From contig NC_064037.1 of the NCBI RefSeq assembly GCF_932526225.1, forward strand, positions 434,001 through 498,000: a DNA stretch of 64,000 nt, read 5' to 3'. Both the position numbers and the translations under genes were made by a program. Of this stretch, positions 34,701-49,040 are shown in pieces. The stretch's first letter is position 1. Each line of letters opens with the position of its first letter. The stretch comes from Nematostella vectensis (Eukaryota; Cnidaria; Anthozoa; Actiniaria; Edwardsiidae). Below the pieces are notes generated by a model. It was not told where the DNA came from. It saw nothing but the letters and a program-made list of their open reading frames with translations, and did not search any database.

Positions 34701-37700
34701 TTGTTTTTTTTTCAAATATCGATGCTTAATTATACTGTTCTTGGTGTGTCATGACATAAAAAGAAGGTATAGGGACATTTTTATGTACTCTCAGCCTCTT
34801 TGATGTGCTCATGCTTTGTTCAGGATCCTGTACATATTTTATGCACACAAGAACTAACTAGATTCCTTTGATAACTTGATTAAGTAGATTCTAACCTAGA
34901 GCATAGCTCTCGATAGATTGATATACCTTTTTTTCCGAGTATACTGTTTTATTTTTGCTAATGTTACCTTTTGGAATTTACATTCGGAAAAAAAATTATC
35001 GATTGTAACCTTTTGGAGGTTACACTCGTAAAACAAATTCCCGAATGTAACCCTGAAGCTTTTCCCGAATGTAACCTCCAGTCCGATGGTGACTTTGCTT
35101 GGGATAATTTACGTTACCAATAGTATTAAAAGTAATTTTCATTACAATTCCCTTCAGCAATGCCACGTTAGTCTATCGTTGCGGGCACTTGACTACTAAC
35201 GCAGCGACCCGGGTTCGATTTCCGCTGATAGTCTATTTTTTTACTTTCTTTTTTTTTTAAATATCGATACTTAATTATAATGTTCTTGGTGTGTCATGAC
35301 ATAAAAAGAAGGTATAGGGACATTTTTATGTACTCTCAGCATCTTTGATGTGCTCATGCTTTGTTCAGGATCCTGTACATATTTTATGCACACAAGAACT
35401 AACTAGATTCCTTGGATAACTTGATTAAGTAGATTCTAACATAGAGCATAGCGCTCGATAGATTGATATACCTTTTTTTCCGAGTATACTGTTTTATTTT
35501 TCCTAATGTTACTTTTTGGAATTTACATTCGGAAAAAAAATTATCGATTGTAACCTTTTGGAGGTTACACTCGTAAAAGAAATTCCCGAATGTAACCCTG
35601 AAGCTTTTCCCGAATGTAACCTCCAGTCCGATGGTGACTATGCTTGGGATAGTTTACGATACCAATAGTATTAAAAGTAATTTTCATTACATTTCCCTTC
35701 AGCAATGCCACGTTAGTCTATCGTTGTGAGCACTTGACTACTAACGCAGCGACCCGGGTTCGATTCCCGCTGATAGCCTATTTTTTTACTTTCTTTTTTT
35801 TTTAAATATCGATACTTAATTATACTGTTCTTGGTGTGTCATGACATAAAAAGAAGGTATAGGGACATTTTTATGTACTCTCAGCATCTTTGATGTGCTC
35901 ATGCTTTGTTCAGGATCCTGTACATATTTTATGCACACAAGAACTAACTAGATTCCTTGGATAACTTGATTAAGTAGATTCTAACATAGAGCATAGCGCT
36001 CGATAGATTGATATACCTTTTTTCCGAGTATACTGTTTTATTTTTCCTAATGTTACTTTTTTGAATTTACATTCAAAAAAAAAAATTATCGATTGTAACC
36101 TTTTGGAGGTTACACTCGTAAAAGAAATTCCCGAATGTAACCCTGAAGCTTTTCCCGAATGTAACCTCCAGTCCGATGGTGACTATGCTTGGGATAGTTT
36201 ACGATACCAACAGTATTAAAAGTAATTTTTATTACAATTCCCTTCAGCAATGCCACGTTAGTCTTTCGTTGCGTGCACTTGACTACTAACGCAGGGGCCC
36301 GGTTTCGATTCCCGCTGATAACCTATTTTTTTTTCTTTATTTTTGTTTTTTAAATATCGATACTTAATTATACTGTTCTTCGTGTGTCATGACATAAAAA
36401 GAAGGTATAGGGACATTTTTATGTACTCTCAGCATCTTTGATGTGCTCATGCTTTGTTCAGGATCCTGTACATATTTTATGCACACAAGAACTAAATAGA
36501 TTCCTTGGATAACTTAAGTATATTCTAACATAGAGCATAGCGCTCGATAGATTGATATACCTTTTTTTCCGAGTATACTGTTTTATTTTTCCTAATGTTA
36601 CTTTTTGGAATTTACATTCGGAAAAAAATTATCGATTGTAACCTTTTGGAGGTTACACTCGTAAAACAAATTCCCGAATGTAACCCTGAAGCTTTTCCCG
36701 AATGTAACCTCCAGTCCGATGGTGACTTTGCTTGGGATAGTTTACGATACCAATAGTATTTAAAGTAATTTTCATTACAATTCCCTTCAGCAATGCCACG
36801 TTAGTCTTTCGTTGCGGGCACTTGACTACTAACGCGGCGACCCGGGTTCGAATCCCGCTGATAGCCTATTTTTTTTTCTTTATTTTTATTTTTTTAATAT
36901 CGATACTTAATTATACTGTTCTTGGTGTGTCATGACATAAAAAGAAGGTATAGGGATATTTTTATGTACTCTCAGCATCTTTGATGTGCTCATGCTTTGT
37001 TCAGGATCCTGTACATATTTTATGCACACAAGAACTAACTAGATTCCTTGGATAACTTGATTAAGTAGATTCTAACATAGAGCATAGCGCTCGATAGATT
37101 GATATATAGCTTTTTTTCCGAGTATACTGTTTTATTTTTCATAATGTTACTTTTTGGAATTTACATTCGGAAAAAAAATTATCGATTGTAACCTTTTGGA
37201 GGTTACACTCGTAAAACAAATTCCCGAATGTAACCCTGAAGCTTTTCCCGAATGTAACCTCCAGTCCGATGGTGACTTTGCTTGGGATAGTTTACGATAC
37301 CAATAGTATTAAAAGTAATTTTCATTAAAATTCCCTTCAGCAACGCCACGTTAGTCTTTCGTTGCGGGCACTTGACTACTAACGCAGCTACCCGGGTTCG
37401 ATTCCCGCTGATAGCCTATTTTTTTTTCTTTATTTTTTTTTCAAATATCGATGCTTAATTATACTGTTCTTGGTGTGTTATGACATAAAAAGAAGGTATA
37501 GGGACATTTTTATGTACTCTCAGCCTCTTTGATGTGCTCATGCTTTGTTCAGGATCCTGTACATATTTTATGCACACAAGAACTAACTAGATTCCTTTGA
37601 TAACTTGATTAAGTAGATTCTAACCTAGAGCATAGCTCTCGATAGATTGATATACATTTTTTTCCGAGTATACTGTTTTATTTTTTCTAATGTTACCTTT

Positions 37701-40700
37701 TGGAATTTACATTCGGAAAAAAAATTATCGATTGTAACCTTTTGGAGGTTACACTCGTAAAACAAATTCCCGAATGTAACCCTGAAGCTTTTCCCGAATG
37801 TAACCTCCAGTCCGATGGTGACTTTGCTTGGGATAGTTTACGATACCAATAGTATTAAAAGTAATTTTCATTACAATTCCCTTCAGCAATGCCACGTTAG
37901 TCTATCGTTGCGGGCACTTGACTACTAACGCAGCGACCCGGGTTCGATTTCCGCTGATAGCCTATTTTTTTACTTTCTTTTTTTTTTAAATATCGATACT
38001 TAATTATAATGTTCTTGGTGTGTCATGACATAAAAAGAAGGTATAGGGACATTTTTATGTACTCTCAGCATCTTTGATGTGCTCATGCTTTGTTCAGGAT
38101 CCTGTACATATTTTATGCACACAAGAACTAACTAGATTCCTTGGATAACTTGATTAAGTAGATTCTAACATAGAGCATAGCGCTCGATAGATTGATATAC
38201 CTTTTTTTCCGAGTATACTGTTTTATTTTTCCTAATGTTACTTTTTGGAATTTACATTCGGAAAAAAAATTATCGATTGTAACCTTTTGGAGGTTACACT
38301 CGTAAAAGAAATTCCCGAATGTAACCCTGAAGCTTTTCCCGAATGTAACCTCCAGTCCGATGGTGACTATGCTTGGGATAGTTTACGATACCAATAGTAT
38401 TAAAAGTAATTTTCATTACATTTCCCTTCAGCAATGCCACGTTAGTCTATCGTTGTGAGCACTTGACTACTAACGCAGCGACCCGGGTTCGATTCCCGCT
38501 GATAGCCTATTTTTTTACTTTCTTTTTTTTTTAAATATCGATACTTAATTATACTGTTCTTGGTGTGTCATGACATAAAAAGAAGGTATAGGGACATTTT
38601 TATGTACTCTCAGCATCTTTGATGTGCTCATGCTTTGTTCAGGATTCTGTACATATTTTATGCACACAAGAACTAACTAGATTCCTTGGATAACTTGATT
38701 AATTAGATTCTGACATAGAGCATAGCGCTCGATAGATTGATATACCTTTTTTCCGAGTATACTGTTTTATTTTTCCTAATGTTACTTTTTTGAATTTACA
38801 TTCGGAAAAAAAATTATCGATTGTAACCTTTTGGAGGTTACACTCGTAAAAGAAATTCCCGAATGTAACCTCCAGTCCGATGGTGACTATGCTTGGGATA
38901 GTTTACGATACCAATAGTATTAAAAGTAATTTTCATTACAATTCCCTTCAGCAATGCCACGTTAGTCTATCGTTGTGAGCACTTGACTACTAACGCAGCG
39001 ACCCGGGTTCGATTCCCGCTGATAGCCTATTTTTTTACTTTCTTTTTTTTTTAAATATCGATACTTAATTATACTGTTCTTGGTGTGTCATGACATAAAA
39101 AGAAGGTATAGGGACATTTTTATGTACTCTCAGCATCTTTGATGTGCTCATGCTTTGTTCAGGATCCTGTACATATTTTATGCACACAAGAACTAACTAG
39201 ATTCCTTGGATAACTTGATTAAGTAGATTCTAACATAGAGCATAGCGCTCGATAGATTGATATACCTTTTTTTCCGAGTATACTGTTTTATTTTTCCTAA
39301 TGTTACTTTTTGGAATTTACATTAGGAAAAAAAATTATCGATTGTAACCTTTCGGAGGTTACACTCGTAAAACAAATTCCCGAATGTAACCCTGAAGCTT
39401 TTCCCGAATGTAACCTCCAGTCCGATGGTGACTTTGCTTGGGATAGTTTACGATACCAATAGTATTAAAAGTAATTTTCATTACAATTCCCTTCAGCAAT
39501 GTCACGTTAGTCTTTCGTTGCGGGCACTTGACTACTAACGCAGCGACCCGGGTTCGATTCCCGCTGATAGCCTATTTTTTTTTTCTTTATTTTTTTTTTA
39601 AATATCGATACTTAATTATACTGTTCTTGGTGTGTCATGACATAAAAAGAAGGTATAGGGATATTTTTATGTACTCTCAGCATCTTTGATGTGCTCATGC
39701 TTTGTTCAGGATCCTGTACATATTTTATGCACACAAGAACTAACTAGATTCCTTGGATAACTTGATTAAGTAGATTCTAACATAAAGCATAGCGCTCGAT
39801 AGATTGATATACCTTTTTTCCGAGTATACTGTTTTATTTTTCCTAATGTTACTTTTTTGAATTTACATTCGGAAAAAAAATTATCGATTGTAACCTTTTT
39901 GAGGTTACACTCGTAAAACGAATTCCCGAATGTAACCCTGAAGCTTTTCCCGAATGTAACCTCCAGTCCGATGGTGACTTTGCTTGGGATAGTTTACGAT
40001 ACCAATAGTATTAAAAGTAATTTTCATTACAATTTCCTTCAGCAATGCCACGTTAGTCTTTCGTTGCGGGCACTTGACTACTAACGCAGCGACCCGGGTT
40101 CGATTCCCGCTGATAGCCTATTTTTTTTTTCTTTCTTTTTTTTTTCAAATATCGATACTTAATTATACTGTTCTTGGTGTGTCATGAAATAAAAAGAAGG
40201 TATAGGGACATTTTTATGTACTCTCAGCATCTTTGATGTGCTCATGCTTTGTTCAGGATCCTGTACATATTTTATGCACACAAGAACTAACTAGATTCCT
40301 TGGATAACTTGATTAAGTAGATTCTAACATAGAGCATAGCGCTCGATAGATTGATATACCTTTTTTCCGAGTATACTGTTTTATTTTTCCTAATGTTACT
40401 TTTTTGAATTTACATTCGGAAAAAAAATTATCGATTGTAACCTTTTTGAGGTTACACTCGTAAAACGAATTCCCGAATGTAACCTTGAAGCTTTTCCCGA
40501 ATGTAACCTCCAGTCCGATGGTGACTTTGCTTGGGATAGTTTACGATACCAATAGTATTAAAAGTAATTTTCATTACAATTTCCTTCAGCAATGCCACGT
40601 TAGTCTTTCGTTGCGGGCACTTGACTACTAACGCAGCGACCCGGGTTCGATTCCCGCTGATAGCCTATTTTTTTTTCTTTATTTTTTTTTTCAAATATCG

Positions 40701-43700
40701 ATTCTTAATTATACTGTTCTTGGTGTGTCATGACATAAAAAGAAGGTATAGGGACATTTTTATGTACTCTCAGCATCTTTGATGTGCTCATGCTTTGTTC
40801 AGGATCCTGTACATATTTTATGCACACAAGAACTAACTAGATTCCTTGGATAACTTGATTAAGTAGATTCTAACATATAGCATAGCGCTCGATAGATTGA
40901 TATACCTTTTTTCCGAGTATACTGTTTTATTTTTCCTAATGTTACTTTTTTGAATTTACATTCGGAAAAAAAATTATCGATTGTAACCTTTTGGAGGTTA
41001 CACTCGTAAAACAAATTCCCGAATGTAACCCTGAAGCTTTTCCCGAATGTAACCTCCAGTCCGATGGTGACTTTGCTTGAGATAGTTTACGATACCAATA
41101 GTATTAAAAGTAATTTTTATTACATTTCCCTTCAGCAATGCCACGTTAGTCTTTCGTTGCGGGCACTTGACTACTAACACAGCGACCCGGGTTCGATTCC
41201 CGCTGATAGCCTATTTTTTTTCTTTATTTTTTTTTTTAAATATCGATACTAAAATTATACTGTTCTTGGTGTGTCATGACATAAAAAGAAGGTATAGGGA
41301 CATTTTTATGTACTCTCAGCATCTTTGATGTGCTCATGCTTTGTTCAGGATCCTGTACATATTTTATGCACACAAGAACTAACTAGATTCCTTGGATAAC
41401 TTGATTAAGTAGATTCTAACATAGAGCATAGCGCTCGATAGATTGATATACCTTTTTTTCCGAGTATACTGTTTTATTTTTCCTAATGTTACTTTTTGGA
41501 ATTTACATTCGGAAAAAAAATTATCGATTGTAACCTTTTGGAGGTTACACTCGTAAAAGAAATTCCCGAATGTAACCCTGAAGCTTTTCCCGAATGTAAC
41601 CTCCAGTCCGATGGTGACTATGCTTGGGATAGTTTACGATACCAATAGTATTTAAAGTAATTTTCATTACATTTCCCTTCAGCAATGCCACGTTAGTCTA
41701 TCGTTGTGAGCACTTGACTACTAACGCAGCGACCCGGGTTCGATTCCCGCTGATAGCCTATTTTTTTACTTTCTTTTTTTTTTAAATATCGATACTTAAT
41801 TATACTGTTCTTGGTGTGTCATGACATAAAAAGAAGGTATAGGGATATTTTTATGTACTCTCAGCATCTTTGATGTGCTCATGCTTTGTTCAGGATCCTG
41901 TACATATTTTATGCACACAAGAACTAACTAGATTCCTTGGATAACTGGATTAAGTAGATTCTAACATAGAGCATAGCGCTCGATAGATTGATATACCTTT
42001 TTTTCCGAGTATACTGTTTTATTTTTCCTAATGTTACTTTTTGGAATTTACATTCGGAAAAAAATTATCGATTGTAACCTTTTGGAGGTTACACTCGTAA
42101 AACAAATTCCCGAATGTAACCCTGAAGCTTTTCCCGAATGTAACCTCCAGTCCGATGGTGACTTTGCTTGGGATAGTTTACGATACCAATAGTATTAAAA
42201 ATAAATTTTCATTACAATTCCCTTCAGCAATGTCACGTTAGTCTTTCGTTGCGGGCACTAGACTACTAACGCAGCTACCCGAGTTCGATTTCCGCTGATA
42301 GCCTATTTTTTTTTTCTTTATTTTTTTTTTAAATATCGATACTTAATTATACTGTTCTTGGTGTGTCATGACATAAAAAGAAGGTATAGGGACATTTTTA
42401 TGTACTCTCAGCATCTTTGATGTGCTCATGCTTTGTTCAGGATCCTGTACATATTTTATGCACACAAGAACTAACTAGATTCCTTGGATAACTTGATTAA
42501 GTAGATTCTAACATATAGCATAGCGCTCGATAGATTGATATACCTTTTTTCCGAGTATACTGTTTTATTTTTCCTAATGTTACTTTTTTGAATTTACATT
42601 CGGAAAAAAAATTATCGATTGTAACCTTTTGGAGGTTACACTCGTAAAACAAATTCCCGAATGTAACCCTGAAGCTTTTCCCGAATGTAACCTCCAGTCC
42701 GATGGTGACTTTGCTTGGGATAGTTTACGATACCAATAGTATTAAAAGTAATTTTCATTACAATTCCCTTCAGCAATGCCACGTTAGTCTTTCGTTGCGG
42801 GCACTTGACTACTAACACAGCGACCCGGGTTCGATTCCCGCTGATAGCCTATTTTTTTTCTTTATTTTTTTTTTTAAATATCGATACTAAAATTATACTG
42901 TTCTTGGTGTGTCATGACATAAAAAGAAGGTATAGGGACATTTTTATGTACTCTCAGCATCTTTGATGTGCTCATGCTTTGTTCAGGATCCTGTACATAT
43001 TTTATGCACACAAGAACTAACTAGATTCCTTGGATAACTTGATTAAGTAGATTCTAACATAGAGCATAGCGCTCGATAGATTGATATACCTTTTTTTCCG
43101 AGTATACTGTTTTATTTTTCCTAATGTTACTTTTTGGAATTTACATTCGGAAAAAAAATTATCGATTGTAACCTTTTGGAGGTTACACTCGTAAAAGAAA
43201 TTCCCGAATGTAACCCTGAAGCTTTTCCCGAATGTAACCTCCAGTCCGATGGTGACTATGCTTGGGATAGTTTACGATACCAATAGTATTTAAAGTAATT
43301 TTCATTACATTTCCCTTCAGCAATGCCACGTTAGTCTATCGTTGTGAGCACTTGACTACTAACGCAGCGACCCGGGTTCGATTCCCGCTGATAGCCTATT
43401 TTTTTACTTTCTTTTTTTTTTAAATATCGATACTTAATTATACTGTTCTTGGTGTGTCATGACATAAAAAGAAGGTATAGGGATATTTTTATGTACTCTC
43501 AGCATCTTTGATGTGCTCATGCTTTGTTCAGGATCCTGTACATATTTTATGCACACAAGAACTAACTAGATTCCTTGGATAACTGGATTAAGTAGATTCT
43601 AACATAGAGCATAGCGCTCGATAGATTGATATACCTTTTTTTCCGAGTATACTGTTTTATTTTTCCTAATGTTACTTTTTGGAATTTACATTCGGAAAAA

Positions 43701-43840
43701 AATTATCGATTGTAACCTTTTGGAGGTTACACTCGTAAAACAAATTCCCGAATGTAACCCTGAAGCTTTTCCCGAATGTAACCTCCAGTCCGATGGTGAC
43801 TTTGCTTGGGATAGTTTACGATACCAATAGTATTAAAAGT
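31735..43840 (+). repeat. ~545-bp satellite array, 22 cassettes with 3-, 5- and 7-monomer duplications
   Basis: Cassettes start at 31886, 32431, 32974, 33523, 34069, 34616, 35162, 35707, 36252, 36795, 37345, 37891, 38436, 38956, 39501, 40047, 40594, 41140, 41687, 42232, 42778 and 43325. About 31735-33860 recurs at 35560-37690 (offset 3821-3822, 7 monomers). About 35160-36060 recurs at 37890-38800 (offset 2729, 5 monomers). About 40870-42190 recurs at 42510-43830 (offset 1638, 3 monomers). The cassettes at 32431 and 36252 have GGTTTCG at the T-arm, damaging the B box. A 24-bp loss between the direct repeats is seen near 38858. No gene is seen. Confidence 0.94.
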
Positions 43841-46449
43841 AATTTTCATTACAATTCCCTTCAGCAATGCCACGTTAGTCTTTCGTTGCGGGCGCTTGAC
43901 TACTAACTCAGCGACACGGGTTCGATTCCCGGTGATAGCCTATTTTTTTTTCTTTATTTTTTTTTTAATATCGATATTTAATTATACTGTTCTTGGTGTG
44001 TCATGACATAAAAAGAAGGTATAGGGACATTTTTATATACTCTCAGCATCTTTGATGTGCTCATGCTTTGTTCAGGATCCTGTACACATTTTATGCACAC
44101 AAGAACTAACTAGATTCCTTGGATAACTTGATTAAGTAGATTCTAACATAGAGCATAGCGCTCGATAGATTGATATACCTTTTTTTCCGAGTATACTGTT
44201 TTATTTTTTCTAATGTTACTTTTTGGAATTTACATTCGGAAAAAAAATTATCGATTGTAACCTTTTGGAGGTTACACTCGTAAAACAAATTCCCGAATGT
44301 AACCCTGAAGCTTTTCCCGAATGTAACCTCCAGTCCGATGGTGACTTTGTTTGGGATAGATTACGATACCAACAGTATTAAAAGTAATTTTTATTACAAT
44401 TCCCTTCAGCAATGCCACGTTAGTCTTTCGTTGCGTGCACTTGACTACTAACTCAGCTGCCCGGGTTCGATTCCCGCTGATAAGCTATTTTTTTTTCTTT
44501 ATTTTTTTTTTTTTAAATATCGATACTTAATTATACTGTTCTTCGTGTGTCATGACATAAAAAGAAGGTATAGGGACATTTTTATGTACTCTCAGCATCT
44601 TTGATGTGCTCATGCTTTGTTCAGGATCCTGTACATATTTTATGCACACAAGAACTAACTAGATTCCTTGGATAACTTGATTAAGTAGATTCTAACATAG
44701 AGCATAGCGCTCGATAGATTGATATACCTTTTTTTCCGAGTATACTGTTTTATTTTTGCTAATGTTACCTTTTGGAATTTACATTCGGAAAAAAAATTAT
44801 CGATTGTAACCTTTTGGAGGTTACACTCGTAAAACAAATTCCCGAATGTAACCCTGAAGCTTTTCCCGAATGTAACCTCCAGTCCGATGGTGACTTTGCT
44901 TGGGATAGTTTACGATACCAATAGTATTAAAAGTAAATTTCATTACAATTCCCTTCAGCAATGCCACGTTAGTCTTTCGTTGCGGGCGCTTGACTACTAA
45001 CTCAGCGACACGGGTTCGATTCCCGGTGATAGCCTATTTTTTTTTCTTTATTTTTTTTTTAATATCGATATTTAATTATACTGTTCTTGGTGTGTCATGA
45101 CATAAAAAGAAGGTATAGGGACATTTTTATGTACTCTCAGCATCTTTGATGTGCTCATGCTTTGTTCAGGATCCTGTACACATTTTATGCACACAAGAAC
45201 TAACTAGATTCCTTGGATAACTTGATTAAGTAGATTCTAACATAGAGCATAGCGCTAGATAGATTGATATACCTTTTTTTCCGAGTATACTGTTTTATTT
45301 TTTCTAATGTTACTTTTTGGAATTTACATTCGGAAAAAAAATTATCGATTGTAACCTTTTGGAGGTTACACTCGTAAAACAAATTCCCGAATGTAACCCT
45401 GAAGCTTTTCCCGAATGTAACCTCCAGTCCGATGGTGACTTTGTTTGGGATAGATTACGATACCAACAGTATTAAAAGTAATTTTTATTACAATTCCCTT
45501 CAGCAATGCCACGTTAGTCTTTCGTTGCGTGCACTTGACTACTAACTCAGCTGCCCGGGTTCGATTCCCGCTGATAAGCTATTTTTTTTTCTTTATTTTT
45601 TTTTTTTTTAAATATCGATACTTAATTATACTGTTCTTCGTGTGTCATGACATAAAAAGAAGGTATAGGGACATTTTTATGTACTCTCAGCATCTTTGAT
45701 GTGCTCATGCTTTGTTCAGGATCCTGTACATATTTTATGCACACAAGAACTAACTAGATTCCTTTGATAACTTGATTAAGTAGATTCTAACCTAGAGCAT
45801 AGCTCTCGATAGATTGATATACCTTTTTTTCCGAGTATACTGTTTTATTTTTGCTAATGTTACCTTTTGGAATTTACATTCGGAAAAAAAATTATCGATT
45901 GTAACCTTTTGGAGGTTACACTCGTAAAACAAATTCCCGAATGTAACCCTGAAGCTTTTCCCGAATGTAACCTCCAGTCCGATGGTGACTTTGCTTGGGA
46001 TAGTTTACGATACCAATAGTATTAAAAGTAATTTTCATTACAATTCCCTTCAGCAATGCCACGTTAGTCTATCGTTGCGGGCACTTGACCCACTAACGCA
46101 GCGACCCGGGTTCGATTTCCGCTGATAGCCTATTTTTTTACCTTCTTTTTTTTTAAATATCGATACTTAATTATAATGTTCTTGGTGTGTCATGACATAA
46201 AAAGAAGGTATAGGGACATTTTTATGTACTCTCAGCATCTTTGATGTGCTCATGCTTTGTTCAGGATCCTGTACATATTTTATGCACACAAGAACTAACT
46301 AGATTCCTTGGATAACATGATTAAGTAGATTCTAACATAGAGCATAGCGCTCGATAGATTGATATACCTTTTTTTCCGAGTATACTGTTTTATTTTTCCT
46401 AACGTTACTTTTTGGAATTTACATTCGGAAAAAAAAAATTATCGATTGT

Positions 46450-49040
46450 AACGTTTTGGAGGTTACACTCGTAAAACAAATTCCCGAATGTAACCCTGAA
46501 GCTTTTCCCGAATGTAACCTCCAGTCCGATGGTGACTTTGCTTGGGATAGTTTACGATACCAATAGTATTAAAAGTAATTTTCATTACAATTCCCTTCAG
46601 CAATGCCACGTTAGTCTTTCGTTGCGGGCACTTGACTACTAACACAGCGACCCGGGTTCGATTCCCGCTGATAGCCTATTTTTTTTCTTTATTTTTTTTT
46701 TTAAATATCGATACTAAAATTATACTGTTCTTGGTGTGTCATGACATAAAAAGAAGGTATAGGGACATTTTTATGTACTCTCGGCATCTTTGATGTGCTC
46801 ATGCTTTGTTCAGGATCCTGTACATATTTTATGCACACAAGAACTAACTAGATTCCTTGGATAACTTGATTAAGTAGATTCTAACATAGAGCATAGCGCC
46901 CGATAGATTGATATACCTTTTTTCCGAGTGTACTGTTTTATTTTTCCTAATGTTACTTTTTTGAATTTACATTCGGAAAAAAAAATTATCGATTGTAACC
47001 TTTTGGAGGTTACACTCGTAAAACAAATTCCCGAATGTAACCCTGAAGCTTTACCCGAATGTAACCTCCAGTCCGATGGTGACTTCGCTTGGGATAGTTT
47101 ACGATACCAATAGTATTAAAAGTAATTTTCATTACAATTCCCTTCAGCAATGCCACGTTAGTCTTTCGTTGCGGGCACTTGACTACTAACGCAGCCACCC
47201 GGGTTCGATTCCCGCTGATAGCCTATTTTTTTTCCTTATTTTTTTTTAAATATCGATACTTAATTATACTGTTCTTGGTGTGTCATGACATAAAAAGAAG
47301 GTATAGGGATATTTTTATGTACTCTCAGCATCTTTGATGTGCTCATGCTTTGTTCAGGATCCTGTACATATTTTTTGCACACAAGAACTAACTAGATTCC
47401 TTTGATAACTGGATTAAGTAGATTCTAACATAGAGCATAGCGCTCGATAGATTGATATACCTTTTTTTCCGAGTATACTGTTTTATTTTTCCTAATGTTA
47501 CTTTTTGGAATTTACATTTGGAAAAAAAATATCGATTGTAACCTTTTGGAGGTTACACTCGTAAAACAAATTCCCGAATGTAACCCTGAAGCTTTTCCCG
47601 AATGTAACCTCCAGTCCGATGGTGACTTTGCTTGGGATAGTTTACGATACCAATAGTATTAAAAGTAATTTTCATTACAATTCCCTTCAGCAATGTCACG
47701 TTAGTCTTTCGTTGCGGGCACTTGACTACTAACGCAGCGACCCGGGTTCGATTCCCGCTGATAGCCTATTTTTTTTTTCTTTATTTTTTTTTTTAAATAT
47801 CGATACCTAATTATACTGTTCTTTGTGTGTCATGACATAAAAAGAAGGTATAGGGACATTTTTATGTACTCTCAGCATCTTTGATGTGCTCATGCTTTGT
47901 TCAGGATCCTGTACATATTTTATGCACACAAGAACTAACTAGATTCCTTGGATAACTTGATTAAGTATATTCTAACATAGAGCATAGCGCTCGATAGATT
48001 GATATACCTCTTTTTCCAAGTATACTGTTTTATTTTTCCTAATGTTACTTTTTGGAATTTACATTCGGAAAAAAAAGTATCGATTGTAACCTTTTGGAGG
48101 TTACACTCGTAAAACAAATTCCCGAATGTAACCCTGAAGCTTTTCCCGAATGTAACCTCCAGTCCGATGGTGACTTTGCTTGGGATAGTTTACGATACCA
48201 ATAGTATTAAAAGTAAATTTCATTACAATTCCCTTCAGCAATGCCACGTTAGTCTTTCGTTGCGGGATCTTGACTACTAACTCAGCGACCCGGGTTCGAT
48301 TCCCGCTGATAGCCTATTTTTTTTTCTTTATTTTTTTTTTTAATATCGATATTTAATTATACTGTTCTTGGTGTGTCATGACATAAAAAGAAGGTATAGG
48401 GACATTTTTATGTACTCTCAGCATCTTTGATGTGCTCATGCTTTGTTCAGGATCCTGTACACATTTTATGCACACAAGAACTAACTAGATTCCTTGGATA
48501 ACTTGATTAAGTATATTCTAACATAGAGCATAGCGCTCGATAGATTGATATACCTTTTTTTCCGAGTATACTGTTTTATTTTTCCTAATGTTACTTTTTG
48601 GAATTTACATTCGGAAAAAAAATTATCGATTGTAACCTTTTGGAGGTTACACTCGTAAAACAAATTCCCGAATGTAACCCTGAAGCTTTTCCCGAATGTA
48701 ACCTCCAGTCCGATGGTGACTTTGTTTGGGATAGATTACGATACCAACAGTATTAAAAGTAATTTTTATTACAATTCCCTTCAGCAATGCCACGTTAGTC
48801 TTTCGTTGCGTGCACTTGACTACTAACGCAGCGGCCCGGGTTCGAATCCCGCTGATAGCCTATTTTTTTTTCTTTATTTTTATTTTTTTAATATCGATAC
48901 TTAATTATACTGTTCTTGGTGTGTCATGACATAAAAAGAAGGTATAGGGATATTTTTATGTACTCTCAGCATCTTTGATGTGCTCATGCCTTGTTCAGGA
49001 TCCTGTACATATTTTATGCACACAAGAACTAACTAGATTC
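46450..49040 (+). repeat. Higher-order copy 1 of a 2.6-kb segment (offset 5421)
   Basis: About 2.6 kb repeats at 51871-54461, exactly 5421 bp (10 monomers) away. Cassettes at 46605, 47152, 47695, 48243 and 48789 map to 52026, 52573, 53116, 53664 and 54210 with a constant offset. Private variants are shared, for example AACACAGCG, a GTCACG cassette start and CATGCCTTG. The two copies diverge after about 49040. Confidence 0.88.
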